From NCBI RefSeq assembly GCF_010093225.1, contig NZ_PDWM01000024.1, positions 1 through 47,350 on the forward strand: a stretch of DNA of 47,350 nucleotides. Reading direction: 5' to 3'. Shown here one piece after another: positions 35,734-45,364 of the stretch (the first letter of the stretch is position 1; the number at the start of each line of letters is the position of its first letter). Both the position numbers and the translations under genes were made by a program. A model generated the notes under the pieces. It was not told the origin of the DNA, ran no database searches, and was given only the letters and a program-made list of their open reading frames with translations. Origin of the DNA: Pseudoxanthomonas koreensis (GTDB lineage: Bacteria; Pseudomonadota; Gammaproteobacteria; Xanthomonadales; Xanthomonadaceae).

Positions 35734-37587
35734 ATGACGTTCCGCCCGCTCACCGCCGCCGTCGCCCTGGCGCTGGCACTGCCTTCCACCGCCTTCGCCA
35801 CCGCCCCCGCCGATGGCGCCACCGACCTCGATGAAATCCTGGTCACCGCGACACGCACGCAGATCGACCTGCGCGACAGCCTGTCGCCAGCGCAGGTGAT
35901 CGGCCGCGCCGAGATCGAGCGCAGCCAGGCCACTTCCTTGCAGCAGCTGCTCGCCGGCCGCGCCGGCATCAACCTCACCAACACCGGCGGGCTGGGCAAG
36001 CAGACTTCGCTGTTCCTGCGCGGCGCCGGCTCCAACCAGTTGCTGGTGCTGATCGATGGCGTGCGCATTGGCTCGGCCACCGCCGGCCTGCCGGCGTTGC
36101 AGGACCTGCCGGTCGAGCAGATCGAACGGATCGAGATCGTGCGCGGCCCGCATTCGAGCCTGTACGGCGCCGACGCGATCGGCGGCGTGATCCAGATCTT
36201 CACCCGCCGCGACAAGGGCGGCCTGCAGCCGCGGGCGATGGCCGGGGTCGGCAGCGACAACCTGCGCGAGGCCAGCGCGGGACTTGGCATGGGCGGTGAG
36301 CGCGGCTGGTTCGGCGCCGACTTCGCCTTCCTGCGCACCGACGGCATCAACGCCTGCGACGGCACCGCCGCCGGCTGGGGCGCGGGCTGCTACGCCGACG
36401 AGCCGGACCGCGACGGCTATCGCAACCGTTCGGCCAGCGTGCGCGGTGGTGGCAAGCCCGGCGAGGCATGGACGCTGGAAGGCAGCGCGCTGCGCGCCGA
36501 GGGCTACAACCACTACGACGGCAGCTGGGCCAACTATTCGGAGACCGTGCAGCAGGTGCTCTCGGGCAAGGTGCGCTTCGTGCCGTCGACGACCATGGCC
36601 CTGCAGGCCACGGTCGGCCGCAGCTACGACGAGACCGACGACTACGCCCCGACCGGCTTCGTCGGCGGGCTGGAAACCCGCCGCGACCAGGCTGCGCTGC
36701 AGGGCGACTTCGTCCTGCGCGAAGGGCAGACACTGACCGCCGGCCTGGACTGGCTGGGCGACCGCATCACCGGCGACACCGCCTACGACGTCGACAGCCG
36801 CGACAACACCGGTGTGTTCGCCGAGTACCAGGGTCGCTTCGGCGCGCAGCAGCTGCAGGCCGGCCTGCGCGGCGACGACAACGAGCAGTTCGGCAGCCAT
36901 GCCACCGGCAACCTCGGCTGGGGCTGGCACTTCGATGGCGGCGTGCTGCTGTCGGCGCGCTACTCGACCGGTTTCCGCGCGCCGAGCTTCAACGACCTGT
37001 ACTACCCCTACTACGGCAATCCCGACCTGCGGCCGGAGGAGTCGGAGAACCTCAACCTCGGCCTGTCAGGCGGCGGCGAGGGCTGGCGCTGGACCGCGGA
37101 CGTGTTCGAGAACCGGGTCGACGACCTGATCAGCTTCGACTCGGCCACCTTCCTGCCCGGCAACATCGACACCGCGCGCCTGCGTGGCGGCGAGCTGACC
37201 GTGGCCACCGCGTTCGCCGGCTGGGACCTGTCCGCGCAGTACAGCCACGTCGACCCGCGCAACCGCTCCGCGGGCGCCAACCACGGCAAGCTGCTGCCGC
37301 GGCGCGCGCGCGATACCGGCCGCATCGACCTGGACCGCCGCTTCGATGCGTTCGCGTTCGGCGCCAGCGTCAACGCCGCCGGCAGCCGCTACGACGATGC
37401 CGCCAACCTCGTGCGCGTGGCCGGCCATGCGACCGTGGACCTGCGCTTCGAGTACGCGCTGCATGCCGACTGGACCCTGCAGGCACGCGTCACCAACCTG
37501 TTCGACCGCGATTACCAGCTGGTGGACTGGTACAACCAGCCCGGCCGCGGCTACGGCCTCAACCTGCTCTGGCAACCGCAGCGCTGA
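35734..37587 (+). CDS. btuB: TonB-dependent vitamin B12 receptor BtuB
   Basis: A 617-residue outer-membrane receptor for cobalamin. It has a signal peptide (cleavage near AFATA) and the TonB box-like DEILVTATRT. The plug domain has LFLRGAGSNQLLVLIDGVRIG and ERIEIVRGPHSSLYGADAIGGVIQIF. The 22-strand barrel ends with an aromatic C-terminal segment before LLWQPQR. The ATG at 35734 has GGAG 7 bp upstream. Specificity for B12 is supported by the riboswitch. The open frame extends back to 35443 through the riboswitch by chance. Confidence 0.95.
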   Translation: MTFRPLTAAVALALALPSTAFATAPADGATDLDEILVTATRTQIDLRDSLSPAQVIGRAEIERSQATSLQQLLAGRAGINLTNTGGLGKQTSLFLRGAGSNQLLVLIDGVRIGSATAGLPALQDLPVEQIERIEIVRGPHSSLYGADAIGGVIQIFTRRDKGGLQPRAMAGVGSDNLREASAGLGMGGERGWFGADFAFLRTDGINACDGTAAGWGAGCYADEPDRDGYRNRSASVRGGGKPGEAWTLEGSALRAEGYNHYDGSWANYSETVQQVLSGKVRFVPSTTMALQATVGRSYDETDDYAPTGFVGGLETRRDQAALQGDFVLREGQTLTAGLDWLGDRITGDTAYDVDSRDNTGVFAEYQGRFGAQQLQAGLRGDDNEQFGSHATGNLGWGWHFDGGVLLSARYSTGFRAPSFNDLYYPYYGNPDLRPEESENLNLGLSGGGEGWRWTADVFENRVDDLISFDSATFLPGNIDTARLRGGELTVATAFAGWDLSAQYSHVDPRNRSAGANHGKLLPRRARDTGRIDLDRRFDAFAFGASVNAAGSRYDDAANLVRVAGHATVDLRFEYALHADWTLQARVTNLFDRDYQLVDWYNQPGRGYGLNLLWQPQR

Positions 37588-37619
37588 GCACGCCATCGTG
37601 ATGGCGACGGGTGGCGAGC

Positions 37620-37659
37620 CCGCCCCGTCGTCCCGGCTTCGACCGGGACGACGGGGCGG
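37620..37659 (+). terminator. Strong hairpin after btuB
   Basis: CCGCCCCGTCGTCCCGG (37620-37636) and its exact reverse complement (37643-37659) flank CTTCGA, 33 bp after the btuB stop. Only CTGCTTTCG follows, so it is a weak U-tract terminator or a REP-type hairpin. Confidence 0.65.
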
Positions 37660-37757
37660 CTGCTTTCGCCGCGATCAACGGTTCATGCGGAAATTGGCAT
37701 AAACTGCGCCCCTCGCGTCCGCGTCCCCACCGCGGCCCCCGCCCGGAAAGCGCCGCC

Positions 37758-38465
37758 ATCGACGTCACCCTGTCACCGAACGAACTGCTGCGGCTGTTCG
37801 ACCTGCTGCCCGACGTGGTGTTCTTCATCAAGGACACCGAGTGCCGCTACACCCACGTCAACCAGACCCTGACCCAGCGGCTCAACATCAAGCGCCGCGA
37901 GGACATCCTCGGCAAGAGCGTGCTGGAGCTGTACCCGCCCACGCTGGCGGCGCGCTACATCCTCCAGGACCGGCGCGTGCTGCGCGGCGAGGTGATCGAG
38001 AACGTGCTGGAAGTGCAGCTGTACCCGAATCGGACCACCGGCTGGTGCCTGACCCTGAAGCAGCCGGTGATCGATGACGACGGGAAGATCGTCGGCCTGA
38101 TCGGCATCTCCCGCGACCTGGGCCAGCCCGACAGCCGGCATTCCTCGTTCGAACGGCTGCGCGAGACGGTGGCCTACATGCAGGACCACTTCCACGAGCC
38201 GCTGCGGGTGCAGCTGCTGGCGCAGAAGTCGGGGGTTTCGGTGGCGCAGCTGGAGCGGCTGTTCAAGCGCGTGTTCCAGCTCACCCCGCAGCAGCTGCTG
38301 ACCAAGCTGCGGATCGATGCGGCCATGCGCCTGCTGCAGACCGATGCCAGCATCGCCTACATCGGCCAGGCTTGCGGCTTCTCCGACCAGAGCGCGTTCG
38401 CGCGCCAGTTCAAGGCCACCGTCGGCATGGCGCCGCGCGACTACCGGGCGATGGGCCGGCGCTGA
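37758..38465 (+). CDS. PAS-AraC family transcriptional regulator with unusual start codon
   Basis: 235 residues from the ATC at 37758. Residues about 8-115 are a PAS domain ([36 protein letters not shown]). Residues about 140-235 are an AraC-type double HTH ([56 protein letters not shown] in outline). No in-frame ATG, GTG or TTG lies between a likely -10 (CATAAACT, 37698-37705) and the PAS domain. The ATC follows GGAAAG by 8 bp and begins (I)[10 protein letters not shown], where homologues would be expected to have Met. The only upstream start, a GTG at 37611, precedes the btuB terminator. Target genes are unknown. Confidence 0.85.
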   Translation: MDVTLSPNELLRLFDLLPDVVFFIKDTECRYTHVNQTLTQRLNIKRREDILGKSVLELYPPTLAARYILQDRRVLRGEVIENVLEVQLYPNRTTGWCLTLKQPVIDDDGKIVGLIGISRDLGQPDSRHSSFERLRETVAYMQDHFHEPLRVQLLAQKSGVSVAQLERLFKRVFQLTPQQLLTKLRIDAAMRLLQTDASIAYIGQACGFSDQSAFARQFKATVGMAPRDYRAMGRR

Positions 38466-38493
38466 GCGCGTCCGCCTGCGCGGCACGTTGCGG

Positions 38494-39606
38494 TCAGCCC
38501 GCGGGCGGTTCGAACAGTTCGCCTTGCGCCAGCGCCGCCTCTTCTCCTTCGCGGAAACCGGCCAGGCCAACGCCGACCAGGCGATAGCGCGTGTCCGCCG
38601 GCAACGCCACGCGCTCGCGCAGCGACGAGGCGATGGCGGCCAGTTCCGCCGCCGATGCCGGCGGGCGATCGAGGGTGAGGCTGCGGGTCAGGATCCGGAA
38701 TTGGCCGGTCTTGAGCTTGAGCACCACCGTATGCCCCGCGCGGCCGGCGCGGCGCGCGGCGTCCCAGGTCTTTTCCGCCAGCTGCCGGATCGCCGGTTCC
38801 AGCGCATCCAGCGGCAGGTCCTCACTGAACGTGTCTTCCGACGACACCGAGCGCACCGGCTGGTCCGGTTCGACCGGGCGCTCGTCGATGCCGCGAGCGC
38901 GCCGGTACAGGGCGGCGCCGAAGCTGCCGAACCGCTGCCGCAGTTCCTCCAGCGGCCAGCCGCGCAGCTCGCCCACGGTGGCGATGCCCAGAGCTGCCAG
39001 CCTGCCTTCCATCACCCTGCCCACGCCGGGGATGCGGCCGACCGGCAGCGGGGTGAGGAAGGCCTCGACCTGGCGCGGGCGCAGCACGAACAGGCCATCG
39101 GGCTTGTTCCAGTCCGAGGCGATCTTGGCCAGGAACTTGTTCGGCGCGACCCCGGCCGAGGCGGTGAGCGAGGTCTCTTCGCGGATCCGGGCCCGGATCG
39201 CCTCGGCCACCGCGGTGGCGCTGGGCAGGCCGGACTTCGGCGCAGTCACGTCCAGGTAGGCCTCGTCCAGCGACAGCGGCTCGACCAGGTCGGTATGGGC
39301 GAGCATGATCGCCCGGATCTGGCGCGAGGCCGCCTTGTAACGCACGAAGTCCGGCGGCACGAACACCGCGTCCGGGCACAGGCGCTCGGCGCGCAGCGCC
39401 GGCATCGCCGAGCGCACCCCGAACCGGCGCGCCTCGTAGGAGGCCGCGCACACCACCGAACGCGCGCCGCGCCAGGCCACCACCACCGGCCGGCCGCGCA
39501 GGGACGGGTCGTCGCGCTGCTCCACCGACGCATAGAACGCGTCCATGTCGACGTGGATGATCTTGCGTTGCGGTGGCGCGGCCTGCGGGTCCATGGTGGC
39601 GCCCAT
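38494..39606 (-). CDS. dinB: DNA polymerase IV (Y family)
   Basis: Translesion polymerase of about 366-370 residues. The palm carries [13 protein letters not shown] and [10 protein letters not shown] (metal ligands D, D, E), with [21 protein letters not shown] and [20 protein letters not shown] between and around. The thumb has the HhH-like [19 protein letters not shown] and the little finger follows. Start at 39606 (MGATMDP) or 39594 (MDPQ); neither has a clear ribosome-binding site. It ends about 30 bp from the convergent PAS-AraC gene. No LexA box was seen upstream by eye. Confidence 0.93.
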   Translation of the reverse strand: MGATMDPQAAPPQRKIIHVDMDAFYASVEQRDDPSLRGRPVVVAWRGARSVVCAASYEARRFGVRSAMPALRAERLCPDAVFVPPDFVRYKAASRQIRAIMLAHTDLVEPLSLDEAYLDVTAPKSGLPSATAVAEAIRARIREETSLTASAGVAPNKFLAKIASDWNKPDGLFVLRPRQVEAFLTPLPVGRIPGVGRVMEGRLAALGIATVGELRGWPLEELRQRFGSFGAALYRRARGIDERPVEPDQPVRSVSSEDTFSEDLPLDALEPAIRQLAEKTWDAARRAGRAGHTVVLKLKTGQFRILTRSLTLDRPPASAAELAAIASSLRERVALPADTRYRLVGVGLAGFREGEEAALAQGELFEPPAG

Positions 39607-39786
39607 TCTGCGCGGTACGCCGTGGCGGTGCCCGGGAGGGTGGGCCCGGCCAGGGCCCGCCGCGGCCGCCGCGGCGCGTGGTGCGCGGGCTGGCGGGGCG
39701 CCAGCACACGCCCGCGTATGTCCAAGCATTTGATTGAAACGGGGTGCGTCGGGCACGATTTACCGCTTTTCCCCTCCGGACCCGAC

Positions 39787-40302
39787 ATGACCCGCGCCTC
39801 CTCGTTCACCCGCGAACAGCTGCTCGCCAGCGGCCGCGGTGAACTGTTCGCCTCCGGCGATGCCCGCCTGCCCGCCGACCCGATGCTGATGTTCGACCGC
39901 ATCGTCGAGATCAACGACGACGGCGGCGCGCACGGCAAGGGCTTCATCCGCGCCGAACTCGACATCCGCCCGGACCTGTGGTTCTTCCAGTGCCACTTCA
40001 TCGGCGACCCGGTGATGCCCGGCTGCCTGGGCCTGGACGCGATGTGGCAGCTGGTCGGCTTCTACCTGACCTGGCTGGGCGCGCCCGGCCGCGGCCGCGC
40101 GCTGGGCTGCGGCGAGGTCAAGTTCACCGGCCAGGTGCTGCCGAACGCGAAGCTGGTCACCTACGAAATCGACATCAGCCGGGTGATCAACCGCAAGCTG
40201 GTGATGGCCCAGGGCGACGCGCGCATGCTGGTCGACGGCCGCGAGATCTATACCGCCAAGGACCTGCGCGTGGGCCTGTTCACTTCCACCGAGGATTTCT
40301 GA
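39787..40302 (+). CDS. fabA: 3-hydroxydecanoyl-ACP dehydratase/isomerase
   Basis: Makes trans-2- and cis-3-decenoyl-ACP, the branch point to unsaturated fatty acids. 171 residues of the hotdog fold. The catalytic histidine is in [23 protein letters not shown] in outline, with the catalytic Asp in [20 protein letters not shown] follows. It is first gene of a fabA-fabB operon; fabB begins two bases after its stop. Confidence 0.96.
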   Translation: MTRASSFTREQLLASGRGELFASGDARLPADPMLMFDRIVEINDDGGAHGKGFIRAELDIRPDLWFFQCHFIGDPVMPGCLGLDAMWQLVGFYLTWLGAPGRGRALGCGEVKFTGQVLPNAKLVTYEIDISRVINRKLVMAQGDARMLVDGREIYTAKDLRVGLFTSTEDF

Positions 40303-40303
40303 G

Positions 40304-41518
40304 ATGGGCCGCCGCATCGCCATCACCGGCATGGGCATCGCCTCGTGCCTGGGCAACGACCTGGATACCGTATCGGCCGCGCTGCGCGCCGGGCGCTCCG
40401 GGATCCGCTTCCTGCCCGACCACGCCGAACACGGCCTGCGCAGCCAGGTCGGCGGCGCGGTGGAGCTGGACATGGAAGCGGCGATCGACCGCAAGCTGCG
40501 GCGCTTCATGAGCGACGCGGCCGCCTACAGCTACGTGTCGATGCGCGACGCGATCGCCGACGCCGGACTGGACGAGGCGCAGGTGAGCCATCCGCGCACC
40601 GGCCTGATCGCCGGTTCCGGCGGCGGTTCCAGCCACTGGCAGGTGGAAGCGGCCGACCTGCTGCGCGAGCGCGGCGTGCGCAAGGTCGGTCCGTACATGG
40701 TGCCGAAGACCATGTGCTCGACGGTGTCGGCCAACCTGGCCACGGCGTTCAGCATCAAGGGCCTGTCGTATTCGATCGGCGCGGCCTGCGCGACTTCGGC
40801 GCACTGCATCGGTGCCGCGGCCGACCTGATCCGCCACGGCGCGCAGGACATCGTCTTCGCCGGCGGCGGCGAGGACCTGGACTGGACCATGAGCGTGATG
40901 TTCGACGCGATGGGCGCGCTGTCGTCCTCGTTCAACGACACGCCGGAAAAGGCCTCGCGTCCGTACGACGCCGACCGCGACGGCTTCGTCATCGCCGGCG
41001 GCGGCGGCATGCTGGTGCTGGAGGACTGGGACCACGCGGTGGCGCGCGGCGCCCGCATCCATGCCGAGCTGGTCGGCTACGGCGTGACCTCCGACGGCGC
41101 CGACATGGTCGCGCCGTCGGGCGAAGGCGCGGTGCGCTGCATGCGCATGGCGCTGGAAGGGCTGGACGGGCGCAAGGTCGACTACCTCAACACCCACGGC
41201 ACCTCGACCCCGCTGGGCGACGTGACCGAACTGCAGGCGGTGCGCGAGGTGTTCGGCGAAAGCGTGCCGCCGATCTCCTCGACCAAGGCGCTGTCCGGCC
41301 ACTCGCTCGGCGCGGCCAGCGTGCACGAGGCGATCTACTGCCTGCTGATGATGCGCGACGGCTTCATCGCCGGCTCGGCCAACATCGAAAAGCTGGACGA
41401 ACGCGCCGAAGGCTTCCCGATCGTGCGCGAAAGCCGCGACGCGAAGCTGGACCTGGTGGCGTCGAACAGCTTCGGCTTCGGCGGCACCAACGCGACGCTG
41501 GTGTTCGCGCGGGCGTGA
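40304..41518 (+). CDS. fabB: 3-oxoacyl-ACP synthase I
   Basis: A 404-residue condensing enzyme needed for unsaturated fatty-acid elongation. The Cys-His-His triad is visible: Cys in [14 protein letters not shown], His in [13 protein letters not shown] and His in [13 protein letters not shown]. It ends with [15 protein letters not shown]. The start ATG follows the fabA TGA after one base, so the pair is coupled. A small hairpin GCGCCGC/GCGGCGC follows at 41526-41546. Confidence 0.96.
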   Translation: MGRRIAITGMGIASCLGNDLDTVSAALRAGRSGIRFLPDHAEHGLRSQVGGAVELDMEAAIDRKLRRFMSDAAAYSYVSMRDAIADAGLDEAQVSHPRTGLIAGSGGGSSHWQVEAADLLRERGVRKVGPYMVPKTMCSTVSANLATAFSIKGLSYSIGAACATSAHCIGAAADLIRHGAQDIVFAGGGEDLDWTMSVMFDAMGALSSSFNDTPEKASRPYDADRDGFVIAGGGGMLVLEDWDHAVARGARIHAELVGYGVTSDGADMVAPSGEGAVRCMRMALEGLDGRKVDYLNTHGTSTPLGDVTELQAVREVFGESVPPISSTKALSGHSLGAASVHEAIYCLLMMRDGFIAGSANIEKLDERAEGFPIVRESRDAKLDLVASNSFGFGGTNATLVFARA

Positions 41519-41525
41519 GTCCCGG

Positions 41526-41546
41526 GCGCCGCGAATTCTGCGGCGC
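41526..41546 (+). terminator. Weak hairpin between convergent fabB and the M3 peptidase gene
   Basis: GCGCCGC and GCGGCGC flank GAATTCT, seven bases after the fabB stop. The T-run after it is poor (ATCTT), so termination is only possible. Confidence 0.4.
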
Positions 41547-41572
41547 ATCTTCCGCGGCACCCCTGCAGGAGC

Positions 41573-43615
41573 TCAGGCCGCCATGCCGCTGTGGCGCAGC
41601 AGCGCGTCGATACTCGGCGCGCGACCACGGAAAGCGGTGAAGTTCTCCAGCGCGCTGCGGCTGCCGCCGCGGGACAGCACTTCGGCCAGGAAGCGCGCGC
41701 CGGTCTCGGCAAGCCGCTCCGGCGCCTCTTCGAATGCGGCGTAGGCATCGGCGCTGAGCACCTCGGCCCACTTGTAGCTGTAGTAGCCGGCCGCGTAGCC
41801 GCCGGCGAAGATGTGGCTGAACTGGTGCGGGAAGCGGTGCCAGGCCGGGGCACGGTTGACCGCGACCTCGTCGCGCACCCGCTCCAGCAGCTGCATGACG
41901 CTGTCCTGCTGCGGGTCGAAGCGGCTGTGCAGCTCCATGTCGAACAGCGCAAACTCGAGCTGGCGCACGGTGAACATGCCGCTCTGGAAGTTCTTCGCCG
42001 CCAGCATCCTGTCGAACAGCGTGCGCGGCAGCGGTTCGCCGCTATCCACGTGCGCGGTCATCGCCTGCACGCGCTCCCATTCCCAGCAGAAGTTCTCCAT
42101 GAACTGGCTCGGCAGCTCCACCGCGTCCCACTCCACGCCGTTGATGCCGGCCACCGGCAGTTCGCCGACCGCGGTCAGCAGCTGGTGCAGGCCGTGGCCC
42201 ATTTCGTGGAACAGGGTGGTGACTTCGTCGTGGCTGAAGGTGGCCGGCTTGCCGCCGACCCCCTTGCCGAAGTTGCACACCAGGTAGACGATCGGCGTCT
42301 GCGAGGCGGTCGTGCCGACGCGCCGGTTGCGGCAGTCGTCCATCCAGGCGCCGCCGCGCTTGCCCTCGCGGGCGTACAGGTCCAGGTAGAACTGGCCGAG
42401 CAGGCGGCCTTCGCGGTCTTCCACGCGGAAGAAGCGCACGTCCGGGTGCCAGGCCGGCGCGCTGTCCGGCTTCACCTTCACGCCGTACAGCGACTCGATC
42501 ACGCCGAACAGCCCGGCCAGTACCCCGGGCTCGGTGAAGTAACGCTTCACCTCCTGCCCGGAATAGCTGTAGCGGGCCTGCTTGAGTTTCTCGCTGGCGT
42601 AACCCAGGTCCCAGGGCTGCAGTCCGTCCAGGCCCAGCTCGTCGCGGGCGAAGGCTTCCAGCTCAGCGCGATCGCGGCGCGCAAACGGCAGCGCGCGGCC
42701 GGCCAGGTCGCGCAGGAACGCCAGCACTTCATCCGGCGACTGCGCCATCTTGGTCGCCAGCGAGTAGCCGGCGTAGCTGTCGAAGCCGAGCAGTGCGGCC
42801 AGCTCGGCACGCAGCTCCAGGATGCGGTCGATGTTGCCGCTGTTGTCCAGTTCGGGCGGGCCACTTTCGGAAGCACGCAGGCCGTTGGCGCGGTACAGCG
42901 CCTCGCGCAGTGCGCGGTCGTCGGCGTAGGCCTGCACCGGCAGGTAGCTGGGCATCTGCAGGGTCAGTTTCCAGCCCCGGCTCTTGCCAGGCACGTCCCC
43001 GTCCTTTTCCGCCGCGGCGCGCGCGGCGGCGACCACCTCGGCCGGCAGGCCGGACAGGCGCGCTTCGTCGTCCACGTACAGGGCGAAGGCGTCGGTGGCA
43101 TCGAGCACGTTCTGCGAGAACTTCGCCGACAATGCCGCAAGCTCCTCCTGCACCGCGGAGAAGCGGGCCTTGGCGTCGTCGGCAAGCTCGGCACCGCCGA
43201 GGCGGAAATCGCGCAGCGCGTTCTCCACCACCTTGCGCCGCGTGGCGTCGTAGCCGGCGTACTCCGGCGATGCGGCCAGTGCCTTGTACTGCGCGAACAG
43301 CGCCAGGTTCTGGCCCAGTGCGCTGCCGAAGCGGGTCACCTTGGGCAGGTTGGCGTTGTAGGCCTCGCGCAGTTCGGGGGTGTTGACCACCGCCTGCAGG
43401 TGGCCGACCTGGCCCCAGGCGCGCCACAGGCGTTCGGTGGCGTCTTCCAGCGGGGTGACGAAGGTGTCCCAGGTCGGCGGTGCCACGGTTTCGGCCGTCT
43501 TCACCGCCGCTTCGGCCTGTGCCAGCAACGCGTCGATCGCGGGGCCGATGTGGTCGGGCCGGATTTCGTCGAAACGGGGCAGGCCGGTGAAGTCGAGCAG
43601 CGGGTTGTCGTGCAT
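41573..43615 (-). CDS. prlC: M3-family oligopeptidase A-like zinc metallopeptidase
   Basis: A 680-residue cytoplasmic thimet-type oligopeptidase that degrades short peptides and cleaved signal peptides. The zinc motif HEMGHGLHQLL lies near residue 470, and the third ligand Glu is in VEWDAVELPSQFMENF. The C-terminal YSYKWAEVLSADAYAAFEE and NFTAFRGRAPSIDALLRHSG are typical. The ATG at 43615 (MHDNPLLDF) gives the normal length. TATCCT at 43643-43648 on this strand could be the -10. Confidence 0.95.
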   Translation of the reverse strand: MHDNPLLDFTGLPRFDEIRPDHIGPAIDALLAQAEAAVKTAETVAPPTWDTFVTPLEDATERLWRAWGQVGHLQAVVNTPELREAYNANLPKVTRFGSALGQNLALFAQYKALAASPEYAGYDATRRKVVENALRDFRLGGAELADDAKARFSAVQEELAALSAKFSQNVLDATDAFALYVDDEARLSGLPAEVVAAARAAAEKDGDVPGKSRGWKLTLQMPSYLPVQAYADDRALREALYRANGLRASESGPPELDNSGNIDRILELRAELAALLGFDSYAGYSLATKMAQSPDEVLAFLRDLAGRALPFARRDRAELEAFARDELGLDGLQPWDLGYASEKLKQARYSYSGQEVKRYFTEPGVLAGLFGVIESLYGVKVKPDSAPAWHPDVRFFRVEDREGRLLGQFYLDLYAREGKRGGAWMDDCRNRRVGTTASQTPIVYLVCNFGKGVGGKPATFSHDEVTTLFHEMGHGLHQLLTAVGELPVAGINGVEWDAVELPSQFMENFCWEWERVQAMTAHVDSGEPLPRTLFDRMLAAKNFQSGMFTVRQLEFALFDMELHSRFDPQQDSVMQLLERVRDEVAVNRAPAWHRFPHQFSHIFAGGYAAGYYSYKWAEVLSADAYAAFEEAPERLAETGARFLAEVLSRGGSRSALENFTAFRGRAPSIDALLRHSGMAA

Positions 43616-43748
43616 GGGGAGGTTGGGATGATCGGGAGTCCAAGGATAGATGCCGCCAGTGGAGTCGGAAATCAAGGCGTTTCTCCCGGCTGCGGGGGCG
43701 TCTGGAAGGCTGGAAGGCAAGAGCGCTGTCTCCGGTGGGGGCCGCCGC

Positions 43749-43842
43749 ACCTTGGGTATATGGCCCACCCTTCGGGACGACATCCTGTCTTTACGAAGGG
43801 CCGTGGCACATCCATGTGCCACTTGGGCCATATACCCAAGGT
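43749..43842. repeat. Nested inverted-repeat element I
   Basis: ACCTTGGGTATATGGCCCA (43749-43767) is the exact reverse complement of 43824-43842. Inside are two further perfect hairpins: CCCTTCG/CGAAGGG (43768-43774, 43794-43800) and GTGGCACAT-CC-ATGTGCCAC (43803-43822). There is no coding potential. It lies in the 513-bp gap 43616-44128 between the divergent-side ends of the M3 peptidase and the Cds1-like gene. Confidence 0.88.
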
Positions 43843-43866
43843 ACGGCGTCCTACGCGATCTCTTGG

Positions 43867-44020
43867 GGCGTGGCTTCTATTGGCCTGCCGAAGCCACGCC
43901 ATCAACGTCGCGACAGGACGTCGTTCTGTCGCATTGGGGGTCGAGCGGCACAGGGATGTGCCGCGCTCGCGAACTGGGCAGGGACGCCGAGTGAGCGACG
44001 ACCCCCAGTGCGGCAGAACG
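43867..44020. repeat. Nested inverted-repeat array II
   Basis: Contains GGCGTGGCTTC/GAAGCCACGCC (43867-43877, 43890-43900), GCGACAG/CTGTCGC (43910-43916, 43926-43932) and GCGGCACA-GGGA-TGTGCCGC (43945-43964). Long imperfect outer arms run GTTCTGTCGCATTGGGGGTC (from about 43923) against a near reverse complement ending near 44019. The central GGCACA...TGTGCC hairpin is shared with element I, so the two are probably related. Confidence 0.82.
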
Positions 44021-44111
44021 GCGGCCCCCACCGGAGCTGAAGCAACTGGGTGCTTCTGACCTGATTTTTGGAGCCCGACCACAGCGAGAAGAGCCGGAAT
44101 CAAGCGAGGCA

Positions 44112-44127
44112 GCGGGGCGAGCCCCGC
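44112..44127 (-). repeat. Short GCGGGGC/GCCCCGC hairpin at the Cds1-like 3' end
   Basis: GCGGGGC-GA-GCCCCGC immediately follows the gene's stop; on the minus strand the junction reads CTGTAGAGCGGGGC, and the TAG is the stop codon. It resembles a dispersed REP-type unit and may help terminate or protect the transcript. Confidence 0.65.
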
Positions 44128-44128
44128 T

Positions 44129-45229
44129 CTACAGGTTGCAGGTGGGGAGTTGCTGCAGGGGGGCGCCGGCGACGGCTTCGGCGATGGCGCGGTCGGCGCC
44201 TTCCACGTCGATGTCGTGCCGCGCGTACCACGCCGGGTCGTAGTAGCTGTGCGCGTAGCGCTCGCCGCTGTCGCACAGGATGCTCACGATCGAGCCCTCC
44301 TGCCCGGCCTCGTGCATCGCCTGCGCTGCGCGCAGCACACCGACGAAGTTGGTGCCGGTGGAGCCGCCCACGCGGCGACCCAGCACCGCACTGACATGGC
44401 GCATCGCCGCCAGGCTCAGCGCATCGGGCACCTTCACCATCGCGTCAACGCACGAGGCGATGAAGCTGCGCTCCACCCGCGGCCGGCCGATGCCTTCGAT
44501 CCGCGAACCGCCCGGCAATGCGAGTGACGGATCGGCGCGGCCCTGGCATGCATCGCGGTAGTAGTCGAAGAACACCGAGGTTTCCGGGTCCGCGCACAGC
44601 ACCCGGGTGTCGTGGCGGCGGTAGCGCACGTAGCGGCCCAGGGTCGCGCTGGTGCCGCCGGTGCCCGGGCCGCACACGATCCATGCCGGCACCGGGTGCG
44701 GCTCCTCGGCCATCTGCTTGAAGATCGACTCGGCGATGTTGTTGTTCGCGCGCCAGTCGGTGGCGCGCTCGGCGTAGGTGAACTGGTCCATGAAGTGGCC
44801 GCCGGTCTCGCGCGCCACCCGTTCGGATTCGTCGTTGAGCGAGCAGGCGCTCTCGACCAGGTGGCAGCGCCCGCCGTGGAATTCGATCGCCGCGATCTTC
44901 TCCGGCGAGGTCGAGCGCGGGATCACCGCCACGAACGGCAGGCCCAGCAGCCGCGCGAAGTACGCCTCCGACACCGCGGTCGAACCGCTGGAGGCCTCCA
45001 CCACCGTGCTGCCTTCGCGCAACCAGCCGTTGGCCAGCGAATACAGGAACAGCGAGCGCGCCAGGCGGTGCTTGAGGCTGCCGGTCGGATGGCTGGATTC
45101 GTCCTTGAGGTACGCATCGATCCCCGCGTAGCCGGGCAGCGGCAGCGGGATCAGGTGGGTATCGGCGGAACGGTTGAAGTCCGCTTCGATCTTGTGGATG
45201 GCCGCGGCCACCCATTCGCGCTGGGACAT
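44129..45229 (-). CDS. PLP-dependent cysteine synthase-family protein, Cds1 (L-cysteine desulfhydrase)-like
   Basis: A 366-residue fold-type II PLP enzyme. The PLP lysine is in [17 protein letters not shown], the substrate loop is [21 protein letters not shown], and the phosphate loop is [15 protein letters not shown]. The N-terminal [15 protein letters not shown] and the [17 protein letters not shown] segment closely resemble the mycobacterial Cds1 type, which degrades L-cysteine to H2S, ammonia and pyruvate. A synthase role cannot be excluded. It is divergent from the membrane hydrolase, with a TAGAAT 28 bp upstream. The stop codon lies in the repeat junction at 44129-44131. Confidence 0.87.
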   Translation of the reverse strand: MSQREWVAAAIHKIEADFNRSADTHLIPLPLPGYAGIDAYLKDESSHPTGSLKHRLARSLFLYSLANGWLREGSTVVEASSGSTAVSEAYFARLLGLPFVAVIPRSTSPEKIAAIEFHGGRCHLVESACSLNDESERVARETGGHFMDQFTYAERATDWRANNNIAESIFKQMAEEPHPVPAWIVCGPGTGGTSATLGRYVRYRRHDTRVLCADPETSVFFDYYRDACQGRADPSLALPGGSRIEGIGRPRVERSFIASCVDAMVKVPDALSLAAMRHVSAVLGRRVGGSTGTNFVGVLRAAQAMHEAGQEGSIVSILCDSGERYAHSYYDPAWYARHDIDVEGADRAIAEAVAGAPLQQLPTCNL

Positions 45230-45256
45230 GGACGTGCCGAGGGACGGGATGCGGTG

Positions 45257-45262
45257 ATTCTA
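45257..45262 (-). promoter_or_regulatory. Candidate -10 box of the Cds1-like gene
   Basis: TAGAAT on the minus strand in the context TCTAGAATCACCG, 28 bp before the ATG. No clear -35. Confidence 0.42.
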
Positions 45263-45326
45263 GACCGTGTCGCCGGCACCGGCCCGGCCCGGAAGTCCCG
45301 GACGGCGCAGGCGCCGGCGCACCGCT

Positions 45327-45332
45327 TATAGT
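45327..45332 (+). promoter_or_regulatory. Candidate -10 box of the membrane hydrolase gene
   Basis: TATAGT in the context GCTTATAGTGGCC, 33 bp before the ATG at 45365. No clear -35. Confidence 0.4.
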
Positions 45333-45364
45333 GGCCGCCACGGACCGGGGACGAGGGATCGGGC

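Noticed and set aside
38317-39786. Long open frame on the plus strand running from the AraC gene through dinB into fabA
   Set aside because: It crosses three well-defined genes and has no motif of its own until it enters the fabA frame; only the part from 39787 is real.
41591-44059. 822-residue open frame on the plus strand opposite the M3 peptidase gene
   Set aside because: It mirrors the HEMGH peptidase gene and runs on through the hairpin repeats; composition is His/Gln/Arg-rich shadow, with no domain.
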